This document shows, piece by piece, positions 37,808-49,271 of a DNA stretch of 64,000 bases. The first letter of the stretch is position 1. Every line of letters begins with the position of its first letter. Position numbers and translations under genes: made by a program. The notes beneath the pieces were generated by a model. The model had not been told where the DNA came from. It saw nothing but the letters and a program-made list of their open reading frames with translations, and did not search any database. The DNA comes from Vicinamibacterales bacterium (lineage in GTDB: Bacteria > Acidobacteriota > Vicinamibacteria > Vicinamibacterales > 2-12-FULL-66-21). The stretch lies in NCBI GenBank assembly GCA_035699745.1, contig DASSPH010000079.1, positions 35,403 to 99,402 of the forward strand, read 5' to 3'.

Positions 37808-38317
37808 CTACGCCGCCGTCTTCGCGGCGCGCTGAGGCTCCTGGATCTCGACCTGGCGGGGCTTCGCCTCGGCCTTCACCGGCAGCGGAATGCTGACTTC
37901 CAGGACGCCGTCGGCGAACGTCGCCTTGACATCCTCGAGCCTGACCCCCTGCGGCAGCGGAACGGCGCGATAGAAGCTGCCGTACTCGCGTTCGCAGCGA
38001 TAGAAGTTCTCCTTCTTCTCCTCGGCCTCGGTCTTCCGCTCGCCGGAGATCGCGAGGTGTCCGTCGGTGACTTCCACCTTCACGTCTTCCTTCTTCATCC
38101 CGGGAAGGTCGATCTTCGTGACGAGGCGATTGTCCTTCTCGAACACGTCGATTTCGGGGAACCAGGTGGCCGCATCGGCGCCCGAGCGGGCCGGCAACAG
38201 CGGCAGTCGGAACGAGGGCCAGCCCGATGACTCGAACATGCGATCGAGGTCGGACGTCATCTGCGTCAGCAGTGCGAATGGATCGCGGGGTACGAGCGCG
38301 GTTCTCTTCGGTGTCAT
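37808..38317 (-). CDS. Hsp20/alpha-crystallin small heat-shock protein
   Basis: 169 residues: N-terminal flexible arm, alpha-crystallin domain about 52-148 ('FPEIDVFEKDNRLVTKIDLPGMKKEDVKVEV', 'GSFYRAVPLPQGV', 'ADGVLEVSIPLP'), and an Ala/Lys-rich tail with no clear I-X-I. It holds unfolded proteins under stress. AAAGGAAGG precedes the ATG. A sigma-54-like element lies upstream and no heat-shock operator is seen. Confidence 0.93.
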   Translation of the reverse strand: MTPKRTALVPRDPFALLTQMTSDLDRMFESSGWPSFRLPLLPARSGADAATWFPEIDVFEKDNRLVTKIDLPGMKKEDVKVEVTDGHLAISGERKTEAEEKKENFYRCEREYGSFYRAVPLPQGVRLEDVKATFADGVLEVSIPLPVKAEAKPRQVEIQEPQRAAKTAA

Positions 38318-38366
38318 GTGTCGCCTTCCTTTCAGGGCGTGAATGCGGCAAATCCGGTGTCCACGG

Positions 38367-38382
38367 GGCAAGGGGCGTGCCT
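38367..38382 (-). promoter_or_regulatory. Sigma-54-like promoter for Hsp20-CBS
   Basis: Minus strand AGGCACGCCCCTTGCC matches GGCACG-N4-TTGC exactly. The predicted start leaves about 40 nt of leader before ATG 38317. Confidence 0.65.
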
Positions 38383-38432
38383 CCCTCCGCTGGCGTTTTC
38401 CGGCGCGATCCCGAGGCGCCGGCGACGTCGAG

Positions 38433-38468
38433 CGGGAACTATTCCCGGGGTCTCGCGGACGATCCCGC
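38433..38468. promoter_or_regulatory. Candidate enhancer sites shared by two divergent promoters
   Basis: CGGGAACTATTCCCG (38433-38447) is a perfect dyad; GCGGACGATCCCGC (38455-38468) is a weaker copy. Both lie between the leftward (38367) and rightward (38523) sigma-54-like promoters. Confidence 0.4.
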
Positions 38469-38522
38469 ACGCGGGGCGGCGCGTGCCGGGTTGTCGCTGC
38501 GTGGATTGGCGGCGTCGGGCTG

Positions 38523-38538
38523 CGGTACGCCTGTTGCC
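38523..38538 (+). promoter_or_regulatory. Sigma-54-like promoter for the 38562 membrane gene
   Basis: CGGTACGCCTGTTGCC keeps GG, ACG, TTGC and GG-N10-GC. The predicted start is near 38549 and GGGAGG precedes ATG 38562. Confidence 0.5.
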
Positions 38539-38561
38539 TTCTTCGCGCGGGAGGACACACC

Positions 38562-39227
38562 ATGCGCAGTTCCGGTACGCAGCCGAGATGGCGGCCGGCG
38601 CTCGGCCTGATGACGCGTGTTTCCGCAGCCGGGGCGATTGCCGGCGGGTTCAACGCGTGGCTCTGTTACGCGCAGCTGCCCCGGCCTGTCACCGCCTGTC
38701 CCGTATTCACCTGGGAGGTCGTGCCGGCCGGCGCGCTCCATGGCGGCGTCCTGGCATTCGCCGGCATTGCCGGTGCCCTCTGGGCTCAGGGCGCGGGATG
38801 GCCCCGGCGCGTGCTGACCGCGATGGCAGCCGGATGGCTCGGCGGGTACGTGTCCTGGCACCCGCTGCGGGTCACGATCGATTCAGCGATCGGCTCGTCG
38901 CGCTGGCCATTCGACCAGAGTTGGGACTGGATGGCGCTCGCGCCGCTTGCGCACTTCGGCCTGGTCGCGGCCGTCTTCTGCCTCGCCTGGCCGTCCGGAC
39001 GGCCGTCGCGTGCCCATCGCTTCGCCGCGGCCCTCGCCGCGGGCATCGTCGGCTCGCTGTGGTGGTGGATCTCGTACGAACAGTGGTACCTCAGTCCGCT
39101 GCACGGCGCGATCTGGGGCGCCGCGGTAGCAGTCGCCGCCGGGAGCCGGGCGTCGGTCGCGGCCGCGCTGCGGAGACGAACCGCCGTCTCCCGCCCGGTG
39201 TCCACGGCGACGGCCTTTCCGGCGTGA
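38562..39227 (+). CDS. Integral membrane protein, function unknown
   Basis: 221 residues with about five hydrophobic helices and many Trp. A conserved-looking 'WPFDQSWDW' loop near 110 and 'SLWWWISYEQWYLSPLHGA' near 165 are the most distinctive parts. No family is recognised. GGGAGGAC precedes the ATG. It shares the divergent control region with Hsp20, which implies stress-linked expression. Confidence 0.75.
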   Translation: MRSSGTQPRWRPALGLMTRVSAAGAIAGGFNAWLCYAQLPRPVTACPVFTWEVVPAGALHGGVLAFAGIAGALWAQGAGWPRRVLTAMAAGWLGGYVSWHPLRVTIDSAIGSSRWPFDQSWDWMALAPLAHFGLVAAVFCLAWPSGRPSRAHRFAAALAAGIVGSLWWWISYEQWYLSPLHGAIWGAAVAVAAGSRASVAAALRRRTAVSRPVSTATAFPA

Positions 39228-39371
39228 CCTCGGAGGGCCGCGGGATCTTTCGAGCCGTTGGGGAAATCCCGGCGGATCAGGGCGCGGTCCGCGGCCGGTT
39301 CACGCAAAACGTCGAGTCGACACGGTCGGCCCCGTCCAGCCGATCGGTGCGCATCTTGCTCATCTTCGAAG

Positions 39372-39496
39372 GTCCAGGCCGGGAAGCATCAGGTGGAGGT
39401 ACGCAAGTCAGGTATCGCCAATTCGCCGGGACCGTCGAGATCCGCGAGGGTGAGACCAATGCCCTCAACGTGAGTCTCGTGGCAGGCACCCGGTAG
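39372..39496 (+). pseudogene. PEGA-domain C-terminal remnant
   Basis: Two adjacent frames together read like a PEGA domain end: 'AGKHQVEVRKSG' in one and 'YRQFAGTVEIREGETNALN' in the next, followed by a stop at 39494-39496. One missing base around 39410 explains the frame change. No upstream part of the gene is visible. It may be chance in this GC-rich DNA, but the join is clean. Confidence 0.4.
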
Positions 39497-39526
39497 CGTG
39501 CCGGCCTGGCCCCGGGAGGAGCTGTC

Positions 39527-39796
39527 ATGTTCGCCAGAACTCTGCATCCACCCCGGTTCTCGGGTGCCGAACGCTGGATGCCCGTCCGCGCGGCCGCGCT
39601 GCGCGACATGCTGTTCGCGTCAGTCCGCCGGGCGTGCTGCGGGCTGGGAGGGCACCAGATGATGCTGCACTTCGAGCCGGGCCGGTTGTCGCTGCAATGC
39701 GTCGCGTGCGGAGCGAAGACCGCTGGATGGCGTGTTGCCGTCAGGCGTACGCCGCCGCAATCCGGCGCGCCCCGTCAGGCCTTCACCGCATCCTGA
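39527..39796 (+). CDS. Small protein with a C-terminal CxxC motif
   Basis: 89 residues. The region 'MMLHFEPGRLSLQCVACGAKTAGWRV' (44-69) looks like a small zinc-knuckle or redox segment with CVAC, often seen in short orphan proteins of soil bacteria. GGGAGGAGC precedes ATG 39527. Its 3' end overlaps the phoU stop region by 22 bp. Confidence 0.55.
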   Translation: MFARTLHPPRFSGAERWMPVRAAALRDMLFASVRRACCGLGGHQMMLHFEPGRLSLQCVACGAKTAGWRVAVRRTPPQSGAPRQAFTAS

Positions 39797-40422
39797 TGCC
39801 GGATGTCGGCACCCTCGACCAGGTAGAAGACCTCTTCGCAGATGTTGGTGGCGTGGTCGGCGATGCGTTCGAGCGACCTGGCGAGCAGGATCAGGCCGGT
39901 GCTTCGCGCCCGGCCGCTGCCGCCGGCGTGCTCGATGAGATCGCGGAACACCTGCGAGTAGAGCGCATCGACCTGGGCGTCGAGCTGCATGACCGCTTCG
40001 GCTTGACGCGGGTCCTCGTCGGCGAACGCCTGCAGCGCGTCGCGCACCATCCGCTGGACGAAATCGGCCAGCGTCGTCAGATCGGCGGTCGGCGGCGCGG
40101 CGCCGATCAGCGCCGCGTACTCACAGTTGTCCACGGCCTGATCGCCCATGCGCTCCAGCTCCGACGTGATGCGGGCGATCATCAGCAGGAAGCGCAGATC
40201 GCGCGCCACCGGCGCGAAGATCGCAATCAGGCGAACCGCTTCGCGGTCGATCTCCAGCTGCGTTCGATCGAGTGCGGGCTCGTGCGCGGCGACCGCGCTT
40301 CGGCAGGCCGCGTCGTTCCGCGCCACGCCGTGCCAGGAGTCGGTCACCATCGAGGCAGCCAGGTTCCCCATGTCGAGCACGCGGTGCTTCAGGTCCGCGA
40401 GGTCCCGTTCCAGGCGAGTCAT
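39775..40422 (-). CDS. phoU: PhoU phosphate-signalling protein
   Basis: 215 residues, two three-helix PhoU repeats, with metal-site motifs 'ITSELERMGDQAVDNCE' (near 84) and 'LARSLERIADHATNICEEVFYLV' (near 183). It links the Pst transporter to the PhoR kinase and prevents phosphate overload. It is the last gene of the pst operon, 55 bp after the preceding ATPase gene. No phoR/phoB is in the window. Confidence 0.95.
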   Translation of the reverse strand: MTRLERDLADLKHRVLDMGNLAASMVTDSWHGVARNDAACRSAVAAHEPALDRTQLEIDREAVRLIAIFAPVARDLRFLLMIARITSELERMGDQAVDNCEYAALIGAAPPTADLTTLADFVQRMVRDALQAFADEDPRQAEAVMQLDAQVDALYSQVFRDLIEHAGGSGRARSTGLILLARSLERIADHATNICEEVFYLVEGADIRHQDAVKA

Positions 40423-40477
40423 ATCCGTCCCCCCGTTCGCCGCGTTGCGCGGAAAGCCGCCGGCCGGCGGTCTCTGC

Positions 40478-41266
40478 TCATCCGTACCGTCCTTCGACGT
40501 ACAGCTCCGTCTGCTTGTGCGCCGGCCGCAGAAACATGTCTGCCGTGGGTGCCTGTTCCACGATCTGACCGAGCAGCATGAAGACGCACTGCTGGCTCGC
40601 CCGTCTCGCCTGAGCCATGTTGTGCGTGACGATGACGACGGTGTACGTGGGCGTGAGGCTGGCGATGAGCGCTTCGATCGCCTCCGTCCCGCGGGCGTCC
40701 AGCGCCGAGCACGGTTCGTCCATCAGGATGACCTGCGGCTTCAGCGGCAGCAGCCGCGCGATGCACAGCTTCTGCTGCTGTTCGAGCGTCAGCGACAGCG
40801 CGCTCGCGCCGAGACGATCCTTCGTGTCGTCCCACAGCGCGACGGAGCGAAGCGCGCGCTCGACGATCTCGCCGGCCGCCATCCGTCCGCCGGCGCCGGT
40901 CGCGTAATGCACGCGCAGCCCGAACATCACGTTCTCGTAGATCGACAGCGGCAGCGGATTGGGGCGCTGGAACACCATGCCGACGTGCCTGCGCAGCTCA
41001 CCCAGACTGACGTCCGCGTCGTGAATGTTCCTGCCCAGCACGAAGATGTCTCCCGTGGTCCGCACGTTGCCGTACCGTTCGTTGAGGCGATTGATGCAGC
41101 GGAGCAGCGTCGTCTTGCCGCAGCCGGACGGTCCGATGAGTGCCGTGATCGAACCGCGGCAGATATCGACGGTCACCCCCTTCAGGGCGGGGAGGTCCCC
41201 GTACCAGAGATGGAGCGCTCGGGTCTGGACGGCATGGCGGCGCGGCTCGACGGGCAGGTTCGTCAT
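40478..41266 (-). CDS. pstB: PstB-like ATPase with degenerate signature motif
   Basis: 262 residues of PstB type. Walker A 'GPSGCGKT' (45-52), Q-loop Gln100 ('GMVFQ'), Walker B 'VILMDE' with Asp183-Glu184, and H-loop His215 ('VIVTHN') are all intact, but the ABC signature LSGGQ is replaced by 'LSLTL' (157-161). It therefore offers good nucleotide contacts and a poor signature, the reverse of its neighbour. It powers phosphate import with PstA/PstC. Its ATG overlaps the other ATPase gene's stop. Confidence 0.92.
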   Translation of the reverse strand: MTNLPVEPRRHAVQTRALHLWYGDLPALKGVTVDICRGSITALIGPSGCGKTTLLRCINRLNERYGNVRTTGDIFVLGRNIHDADVSLGELRRHVGMVFQRPNPLPLSIYENVMFGLRVHYATGAGGRMAAGEIVERALRSVALWDDTKDRLGASALSLTLEQQQKLCIARLLPLKPQVILMDEPCSALDARGTEAIEALIASLTPTYTVVIVTHNMAQARRASQQCVFMLLGQIVEQAPTADMFLRPAHKQTELYVEGRYG

Positions 41267-42027
41267 CCGAACCGTCCCCGGACGTAGTCGAACGTCAGGT
41301 GGCTGGCCGGATGCTCCGAGAACACCGTCTCGGTCGCGCCGCACTCGACGAGCCGGCCGGCATTGATGAACAGTACTTGATCGGCAACCCGGTGCGCCTG
41401 CTGCACCAGGTTCGTGGCCATCACGATCGTCATGCGCCGCTCGAGCCCGACCAGCACGTCTTCGATCCTCATCGTCGCGATCGGATCGATGGCGATCGAG
41501 AATTCGTCGAGGCACAGGATCTCCGGCGCGTGCGACAACGCGCGCGCAATCGCCAGCCGTTGCTGCTGTCCGCCCGAGAGGGAGGCCGCCGGATGGCGCA
41601 ACCGATCCTTGACCTCGTCCCACAGCGCCGCCTGCCGGAGCGACTCCTCGACCCGCGCGTCCACCTCGCGCCGGTCGTGCATCCCGCCGAGCCGGGGCGC
41701 GAGGGCGACGTTGTCGTAGATCGACAGCGGCAGCGCGACCGGCAGCGGCAGCACCATCCCGACCCTGCGCCGCAGGTCGTGGACGTTCTTCACGTGAAAG
41801 ACATCCTCGCCGTCGATCAGCACCGCCCCCCGCGATTCGCTCGGCGCGCTGACGTCGATCATGCGATTGAGGCACTTGAGGAACGTGCTCTTGCCCGATC
41901 GCGTCGGGCCGATGATCGCGGTGATCGCGTGGCGCGGGATGTCGACCGTCACCCGGTCGAGGGCGGTCGTGGCGCCGTAGCGCACGGTGACGTCCCTGAA
42001 CGACACGTGCGGTTCGACAGCGGGCAT
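41263..42027 (-). CDS. Second PstB-like ATPase with degenerate nucleotide site
   Basis: 254 residues. Walker A 'GPTRSGKST' and signature 'LSGGQ' (150-154) are intact, but the Q-loop reads 'GMVLPLP' (Gln to Pro94), Walker B is followed by 'DEFSIAIDP' instead of DEPTSALDP, and the H-loop His is Asn206 ('ATNLV'). In a dimer with the other PstB the intact halves complement, giving one consensus and one degenerate ATP site. It lies between PstA and the first PstB. Confidence 0.9.
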   Translation of the reverse strand: MPAVEPHVSFRDVTVRYGATTALDRVTVDIPRHAITAIIGPTRSGKSTFLKCLNRMIDVSAPSESRGAVLIDGEDVFHVKNVHDLRRRVGMVLPLPVALPLSIYDNVALAPRLGGMHDRREVDARVEESLRQAALWDEVKDRLRHPAASLSGGQQQRLAIARALSHAPEILCLDEFSIAIDPIATMRIEDVLVGLERRMTIVMATNLVQQAHRVADQVLFINAGRLVECGATETVFSEHPASHLTFDYVRGRFG

Positions 42028-42029
42028 CG

Positions 42030-43013
42030 CTACCACCGCCTTCCGGTGCGCAGCCGGACGCGCATGACGATCGACGCGCCGTTGACGAGCAGCACCAGGC
42101 CGACCAGCACGATCGCGGTCGCGTACAGCAGCGCGTCGGGGACGCCCGTCACCTGCGTCGTCAGCGTGAACAGGTGATACGAGAGCGCCATGAACGGATC
42201 GCGCCAGCCGTACGGCGCGAACGATCCGGGGCCGCTGTCGGGCACGCTGACGTAGAACACCGCGCCGGTGAACAGAATCGGCGCCGTCTCGCCCGCCGCC
42301 CGCGACACCTGAAGGATGACGCCGGTCAGAATGCCGCCGATCGCATTCGGCAGGACGATGGTGCGCACCGTCTGCCAGCGGCTCGCTCCCAGGATCCAGC
42401 ACGCTTCGCGGAAGGCTCGCGGGACCGACGCGAGCGCCTCGGTTGTACTCGCGATGATCACTGGCAGCGTCATGACGGCGAGCGTGCAGGAGGCGGCCAG
42501 GACGGAGCGGCCGAAACCGGCGCCGAGCACGAACATGCCCACGCCGAAGAGCGCGTGCACGATGCTGGGTACGCCGGCCAGGTTCAGCACCGCCAGGTTG
42601 ATGAGCCGTGTGGCCCGGCTGTCCCGGGCGTACTCGTGCAGATACACGCCCGCCAGCACGCCAACCGGCGCGGCGATGATCAGCGAGAGCAGGACGGAGT
42701 AGAAAGTGCCGACGAGGGGGGCCCACAGTCCGCCTGCCCGCATGTAATGCCGCGGATTCTCGAGCAGCAGGGACCACGACAGTACCGGCCAGGCCCGGAT
42801 CAGCAGGTAGGCGAGGATGGCGACCAGCGGCACCACCAGCGACGCCGTGATCGCGAGCAGCGCAAGAAAGGCGGCGCGTTCCAGCCGCCGTTTTCGCCGT
42901 TCGACCGGACCGGCGGCAAAGAGGCGCGCGTCCTCCGCCGGCGGCGGGCCCGCGGGGGCGGCGACCGCCGGCTGGATGGGCGCGATCGGCGGCGTGCCGA
43001 CGACCGGGCTCAC
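42030..43013 (-). CDS. pstA: Phosphate ABC transporter permease PstA
   Basis: 327 residues: proline-rich cytoplasmic N-terminus (1-45), then six membrane helices and the EAA-like loop 'EACWILGASRWQTVRTIVLPNAIGGI' near 200 that contacts the ATPase. 'SRAAGETAPILFTG' is a PstA landmark. GTG 43013 overlaps the PstC stop (GTGA). Confidence 0.93.
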   Translation of the reverse strand: MSPVVGTPPIAPIQPAVAAPAGPPPAEDARLFAAGPVERRKRRLERAAFLALLAITASLVVPLVAILAYLLIRAWPVLSWSLLLENPRHYMRAGGLWAPLVGTFYSVLLSLIIAAPVGVLAGVYLHEYARDSRATRLINLAVLNLAGVPSIVHALFGVGMFVLGAGFGRSVLAASCTLAVMTLPVIIASTTEALASVPRAFREACWILGASRWQTVRTIVLPNAIGGILTGVILQVSRAAGETAPILFTGAVFYVSVPDSGPGSFAPYGWRDPFMALSYHLFTLTTQVTGVPDALLYATAIVLVGLVLLVNGASIVMRVRLRTGRRW

Positions 43014-43915
43014 GGTTGCCTCCGCGCCGTGCCTCGCACGATGACGTCCGCAGCAACGTTGATGGACAGGGAAATGGCCATCAGCAGCGCCCCGATCACG
43101 AACAGGACGCGGTAGTGCTCGCCGCCGGCGACACTCTCACCCAGCTCCGCCGCAATCGTCGCCGTCAGCGTGCGAATCGGATCGAACAGACTGTGTGGAA
43201 CCTGCACGCTGTGGCCGGTTGCCATCAGCACCGCCATCGTCTCGCCCACCGCCCGGCCGACGCCGAGCAGCGCCGCCGCGTAGAGACCGCGCCGCGCGCC
43301 TGGCAGCAGCACGCGGTAGACGATCTGCCAGCGGCTCGCTCCCAGGGCGAGACCTGCCTCGCGGTACGAGTCGGGCACCGCCTTCAACGCGTCCTCGCCC
43401 ATCGACACGACGATCGGCACGCTCATGAACGCGAGAATCAGGGCGCCGTTCAGCACGTTGACGCCGATCGGCGCTCCCGTGATGGCGATGATCAGCGGGT
43501 TCAGGACCATGTAACCGATGAAGCCCCACACCACGGACGGAATCGCCGCCAGCAGCTCGATGACGATCTTCAGGGCTTCCCGCGCCCTGATGCCGCAGAA
43601 CTCCGACAGGAACACGGCGGCGCCGATGCCGATCGGAACCGAGAGCGCCATGGCGAGGGCGGTGACCGCCGCGGTGCCGGCGACGAGCGCGAGAATGCCG
43701 AACTGCGGGCGGAGCACTGAATCCGGCCGCCACGCGGTGCTGGTCAGGAGCTCGCGGACGTCCAGCCTGCCCGCCAGCACGGGCGCGCCTTCGCGCAGGA
43801 CGAAGTAGAAGATCGCGAACACCAGGACGATGGCGCTCCAGCCGCAGACGTGGATGGCCGCGTCGATCAGCGCTTCCATCAATCCGGTCGCGCGGCGGCG
43901 AATCGGGAGCATCAT
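43010..43915 (-). CDS. pstC: Phosphate ABC transporter permease PstC
   Basis: 301 residues with six membrane helices, 'SVPIGIGAAVFLSEFCG' near 80, 'IPSVVWGFIGYMVLNP' near 115 and the EAA loop 'YREAGLALGASRWQIVYRVLLPGARRGL' near 185. ATG 43915 overlaps the PstS stop; the next Met at 43912 is an alternative. It forms the membrane channel with PstA. Confidence 0.93.
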   Translation of the reverse strand: MMLPIRRRATGLMEALIDAAIHVCGWSAIVLVFAIFYFVLREGAPVLAGRLDVRELLTSTAWRPDSVLRPQFGILALVAGTAAVTALAMALSVPIGIGAAVFLSEFCGIRAREALKIVIELLAAIPSVVWGFIGYMVLNPLIIAITGAPIGVNVLNGALILAFMSVPIVVSMGEDALKAVPDSYREAGLALGASRWQIVYRVLLPGARRGLYAAALLGVGRAVGETMAVLMATGHSVQVPHSLFDPIRTLTATIAAELGESVAGGEHYRVLFVIGALLMAISLSINVAADVIVRGTARRQP

Positions 43916-44874
43916 CGTCCTCGCAGGACCGCTGCCGACAGCAGCCGCGGCGGTGACACGAATCCCAGATCGCCGACGACGGCCTGACCGCCGGGACCGA
44001 GTACCCAGTCGAGGAACTCCCGCACGTGCGGAGCTGCCGGCGTCGCGGTGTACAGATAGAGCGGACGTGCCAGCGGATACGAGCCGTCGAGCACGGTGGT
44101 CGTGGAAGGGGCGACCGCGGCGCCGGCGCGCTCCGCGGCCACCTTCACCACGCCGACGGCCGGCGTGGCGTATGCGAGGCCGCTGTAGCCGATCGCGCAC
44201 GGCATCCTGGACACCAGCGCGACGACATCCTTGGAGCCGCTCTGGTCGATCGAACCAAGACGATACTCGCGCCCGGGGCCGAGCACGATCTGCCGAAAGT
44301 AGGCGTAGGTGCCCGAGTTGTTCTGCCGCCCGATGCGGACGATCGTGTCGCCGGCGCAGCCCGCATGGCGCGCACCGAGCTGGGACCAGCGGGCAACCGT
44401 GCCGCGCTCACCATAGATCTCCGCGAGGTCGGGGATCGAGATGCGCTCGATCGGGTTGCCGCGGTGCACGTAGATGGCCAGCGCGTCGAGCGCGACGGTC
44501 AGCTCCGCCGGGGGCGAGCCGTGCATGGCGCTGAGGCGCTCGCGTTCGGCGCCGCGGATTTCCCGGCTCGCCGCGGCAATGTCGGCCGTCCGATCGATCA
44601 GGCCCGCGAAGCCTACCCCGGAGCCGCCGCCGGCGACCTGAACGACGACGGCGGGCCTGACGCGTCTGTACTGCTCCGCCCAGCCCTGCAGGAGATTCAC
44701 CATCGTGTCGGATCCGATGATGCGAATGACGCCCTGGCCCCGCGCGCCAGCGCTCTCGGCGCGGCTCCGCGCGCATGCGATCGGTCCGGCAGAGAGCAAC
44801 GCAGCGGCGACGCACGCCGCGACCCCGCGACGTCGCGCTCGGGAGCGGTTGTTCGTCAGCGCAGTGATCCTCAC
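43912..44874 (-). CDS. pstS: Phosphate-binding periplasmic protein PstS
   Basis: 320 residues: signal peptide with a lipobox-like 'GPIAC' near 34, then phosphate-binding features 'RIIGSDTMVNLLQGWAEQY' (near 51), 'GGGSGVGFAGLIDRTADIAAASREI' (near 82) and 'RQNNSGTYAYFRQIVLG' (near 185). It captures phosphate for PstCA. GTG 44874 is the start. A strong sigma-54-like promoter precedes it, and no pho box was seen. Confidence 0.93.
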   Translation of the reverse strand: MRITALTNNRSRARRRGVAACVAAALLSAGPIACARSRAESAGARGQGVIRIIGSDTMVNLLQGWAEQYRRVRPAVVVQVAGGGSGVGFAGLIDRTADIAAASREIRGAERERLSAMHGSPPAELTVALDALAIYVHRGNPIERISIPDLAEIYGERGTVARWSQLGARHAGCAGDTIVRIGRQNNSGTYAYFRQIVLGPGREYRLGSIDQSGSKDVVALVSRMPCAIGYSGLAYATPAVGVVKVAAERAGAAVAPSTTTVLDGSYPLARPLYLYTATPAAPHVREFLDWVLGPGGQAVVGDLGFVSPPRLLSAAVLRGR

Positions 44875-44894
44875 GTCGAGTCATTCCGGGACAT

Positions 44895-44910
44895 GGCAAG
44901 TGGGGTGCCA
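44895..44910 (-). promoter_or_regulatory. Sigma-54-like promoter for the pst operon
   Basis: Minus strand TGGCACCCCACTTGCC matches TGGCAC-N5-TTGC exactly. The predicted start of transcription is about 10 nt before GTG 44874. Pst operons usually use sigma-70 with pho boxes, so this is unusual. Confidence 0.65.
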
Positions 44911-44990
44911 TCCGGCGCTGCGGCGCGACGGTGAAAACGTGAGGCCGCACGCGAGCCGGCGCGGCGTGATGCGGAATGAAAGGGAGGCCC

Positions 44991-45028
44991 GCGGAATCTT
45001 TCACCGTGCCGGCGAAGAATTCCGCCCC
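44991..45028. promoter_or_regulatory. Candidate enhancer sites upstream of pst
   Basis: GCGGAATCTTTCACCG (44991-45006) and GGCGAAGAATTCCGCC (45011-45026) lie 80-120 bp upstream of the pst sigma-54-like element. A third GCGGAATGAAAGGG copy begins at 44971. Confidence 0.4.
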
Positions 45029-45115
45029 ATGCCTGACGTCTGCGCGATGGCGGACGCCGCGCCAACGACGAGCAGCGCCGCGCCAACCATGCTCAACCGC
45101 GCGCGATACCCGGCC

Positions 45116-45337
45116 TCATCGCGCGGCCGCCGCCGCATTCGGCGGAACGGCATCCGGCACTCCGGTCTTCCGCAGAATCGACATCATCGGACACCAGTTC
45201 GTGAAGCCCGATTGGAACAGGTTCACGCCCACGAACAGCGTGAACCAGAGGAAGTTCACGTTCACGTACATTCCCAGGAGCACACTGACGGCAACCAGGG
45301 CTCCCGCGATCAACCGCAGCGCACGTTCGACAGTCAC
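45116..45337 (-). CDS. DUF2892 small membrane protein
   Basis: 73 residues with two membrane helices and 'FTNWCPMMSILRKTGV' near 48-63, the DUF2892 signature that is also found fused to rhodanese YgaP. GTG 45337 overlaps the universal stress protein stop. It is last in the 51.8-45.1 kb efflux operon. The Cys could handle sulfane sulfur; this is inference. Confidence 0.85.
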   Translation of the reverse strand: MTVERALRLIAGALVAVSVLLGMYVNVNFLWFTLFVGVNLFQSGFTNWCPMMSILRKTGVPDAVPPNAAAAAR

Positions 45338-46070
45338 GACGAACTCCTTTCCAGCATCTCTGCCGGCGACGGGACGAACAACAACGGGTGGACGCACTCC
45401 ATGAGGACCTGTGCGATGGGTCCGGACGGCGGCTGAGTGCTGCGATCAGCCGCGGTGGACATCACGATGAGGTCGGTGTCCCTCAGACGATCCGGCGCAC
45501 ATTGGTCGAGGGTCGCGGATCGCACGACGTGTCCGCCGAAGGTGGTCTTCAGCAGCTCCGCCCAGGCGTCGGTCTCGCCGAGATCCCCCCCGGCCGAGAG
45601 GATGGTCAACGCGCGGGGCGCCTCGGGCACGATCGCGCCGGCCGGTACGACGAGCACCGGTCGCGGCGACTGGCGGACGACCGCTTCCGCGACCGAGCCG
45701 AGCCACCAGCGTCGCGCGCCGTGCCGTCTGTGGGTTCCGACCACGAGCAGGTCGAACGAGGCCGCCATTCGCCGCAGGGCGTCCTGTGGCGGACCTTCTT
45801 CGACCACCACCCGCACCGGACGCGGTACGTGCTGCGCGGCCAGGGCGCGGATCCGATCAGCCGTCCGTTCCCGATCCCGCCCGCGCTCCGCTTCGAGCAT
45901 CTCGATCTGGTCGGGAGTGAAGTAGACCGGGACTTCCCGGGGCGCGGAATGGAACACCGTCATGTCGGCATCCCAGGCCCGCGCCAGCACGCCGGCCATC
46001 TTCAAGGCCGCCGTCGACGCGTCGTCGAAGTCGACCCCGACCAGCACCCGTGTGATGTTCGCGATCCGGC

Positions 46071-46074
<4 letters not shown>
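45334..46074 (-). CDS. Universal stress protein, tandem UspA domains
   Basis: 246 residues. The first UspA domain (1-145) has the ATP-binding pattern '[31 protein letters not shown]' near 113; the second (150-240) is shorter and lacks the glycine loop. It binds ATP and supports stress survival. ATG 46074 overlaps the RND gene's stop. Confidence 0.88.

Positions 46075-49267
<3,193 letters not shown>

Positions 49268-49271
<4 letters not shown>

Noticed and set aside
39345..39360. CGGTGCGCATCTTGCT, eighth sigma-54-like element
   Set aside because: It has GG-N10-GC spacing but a poor GCAC block, lies far from the next start (39527) and may be part of the PEGA remnant.
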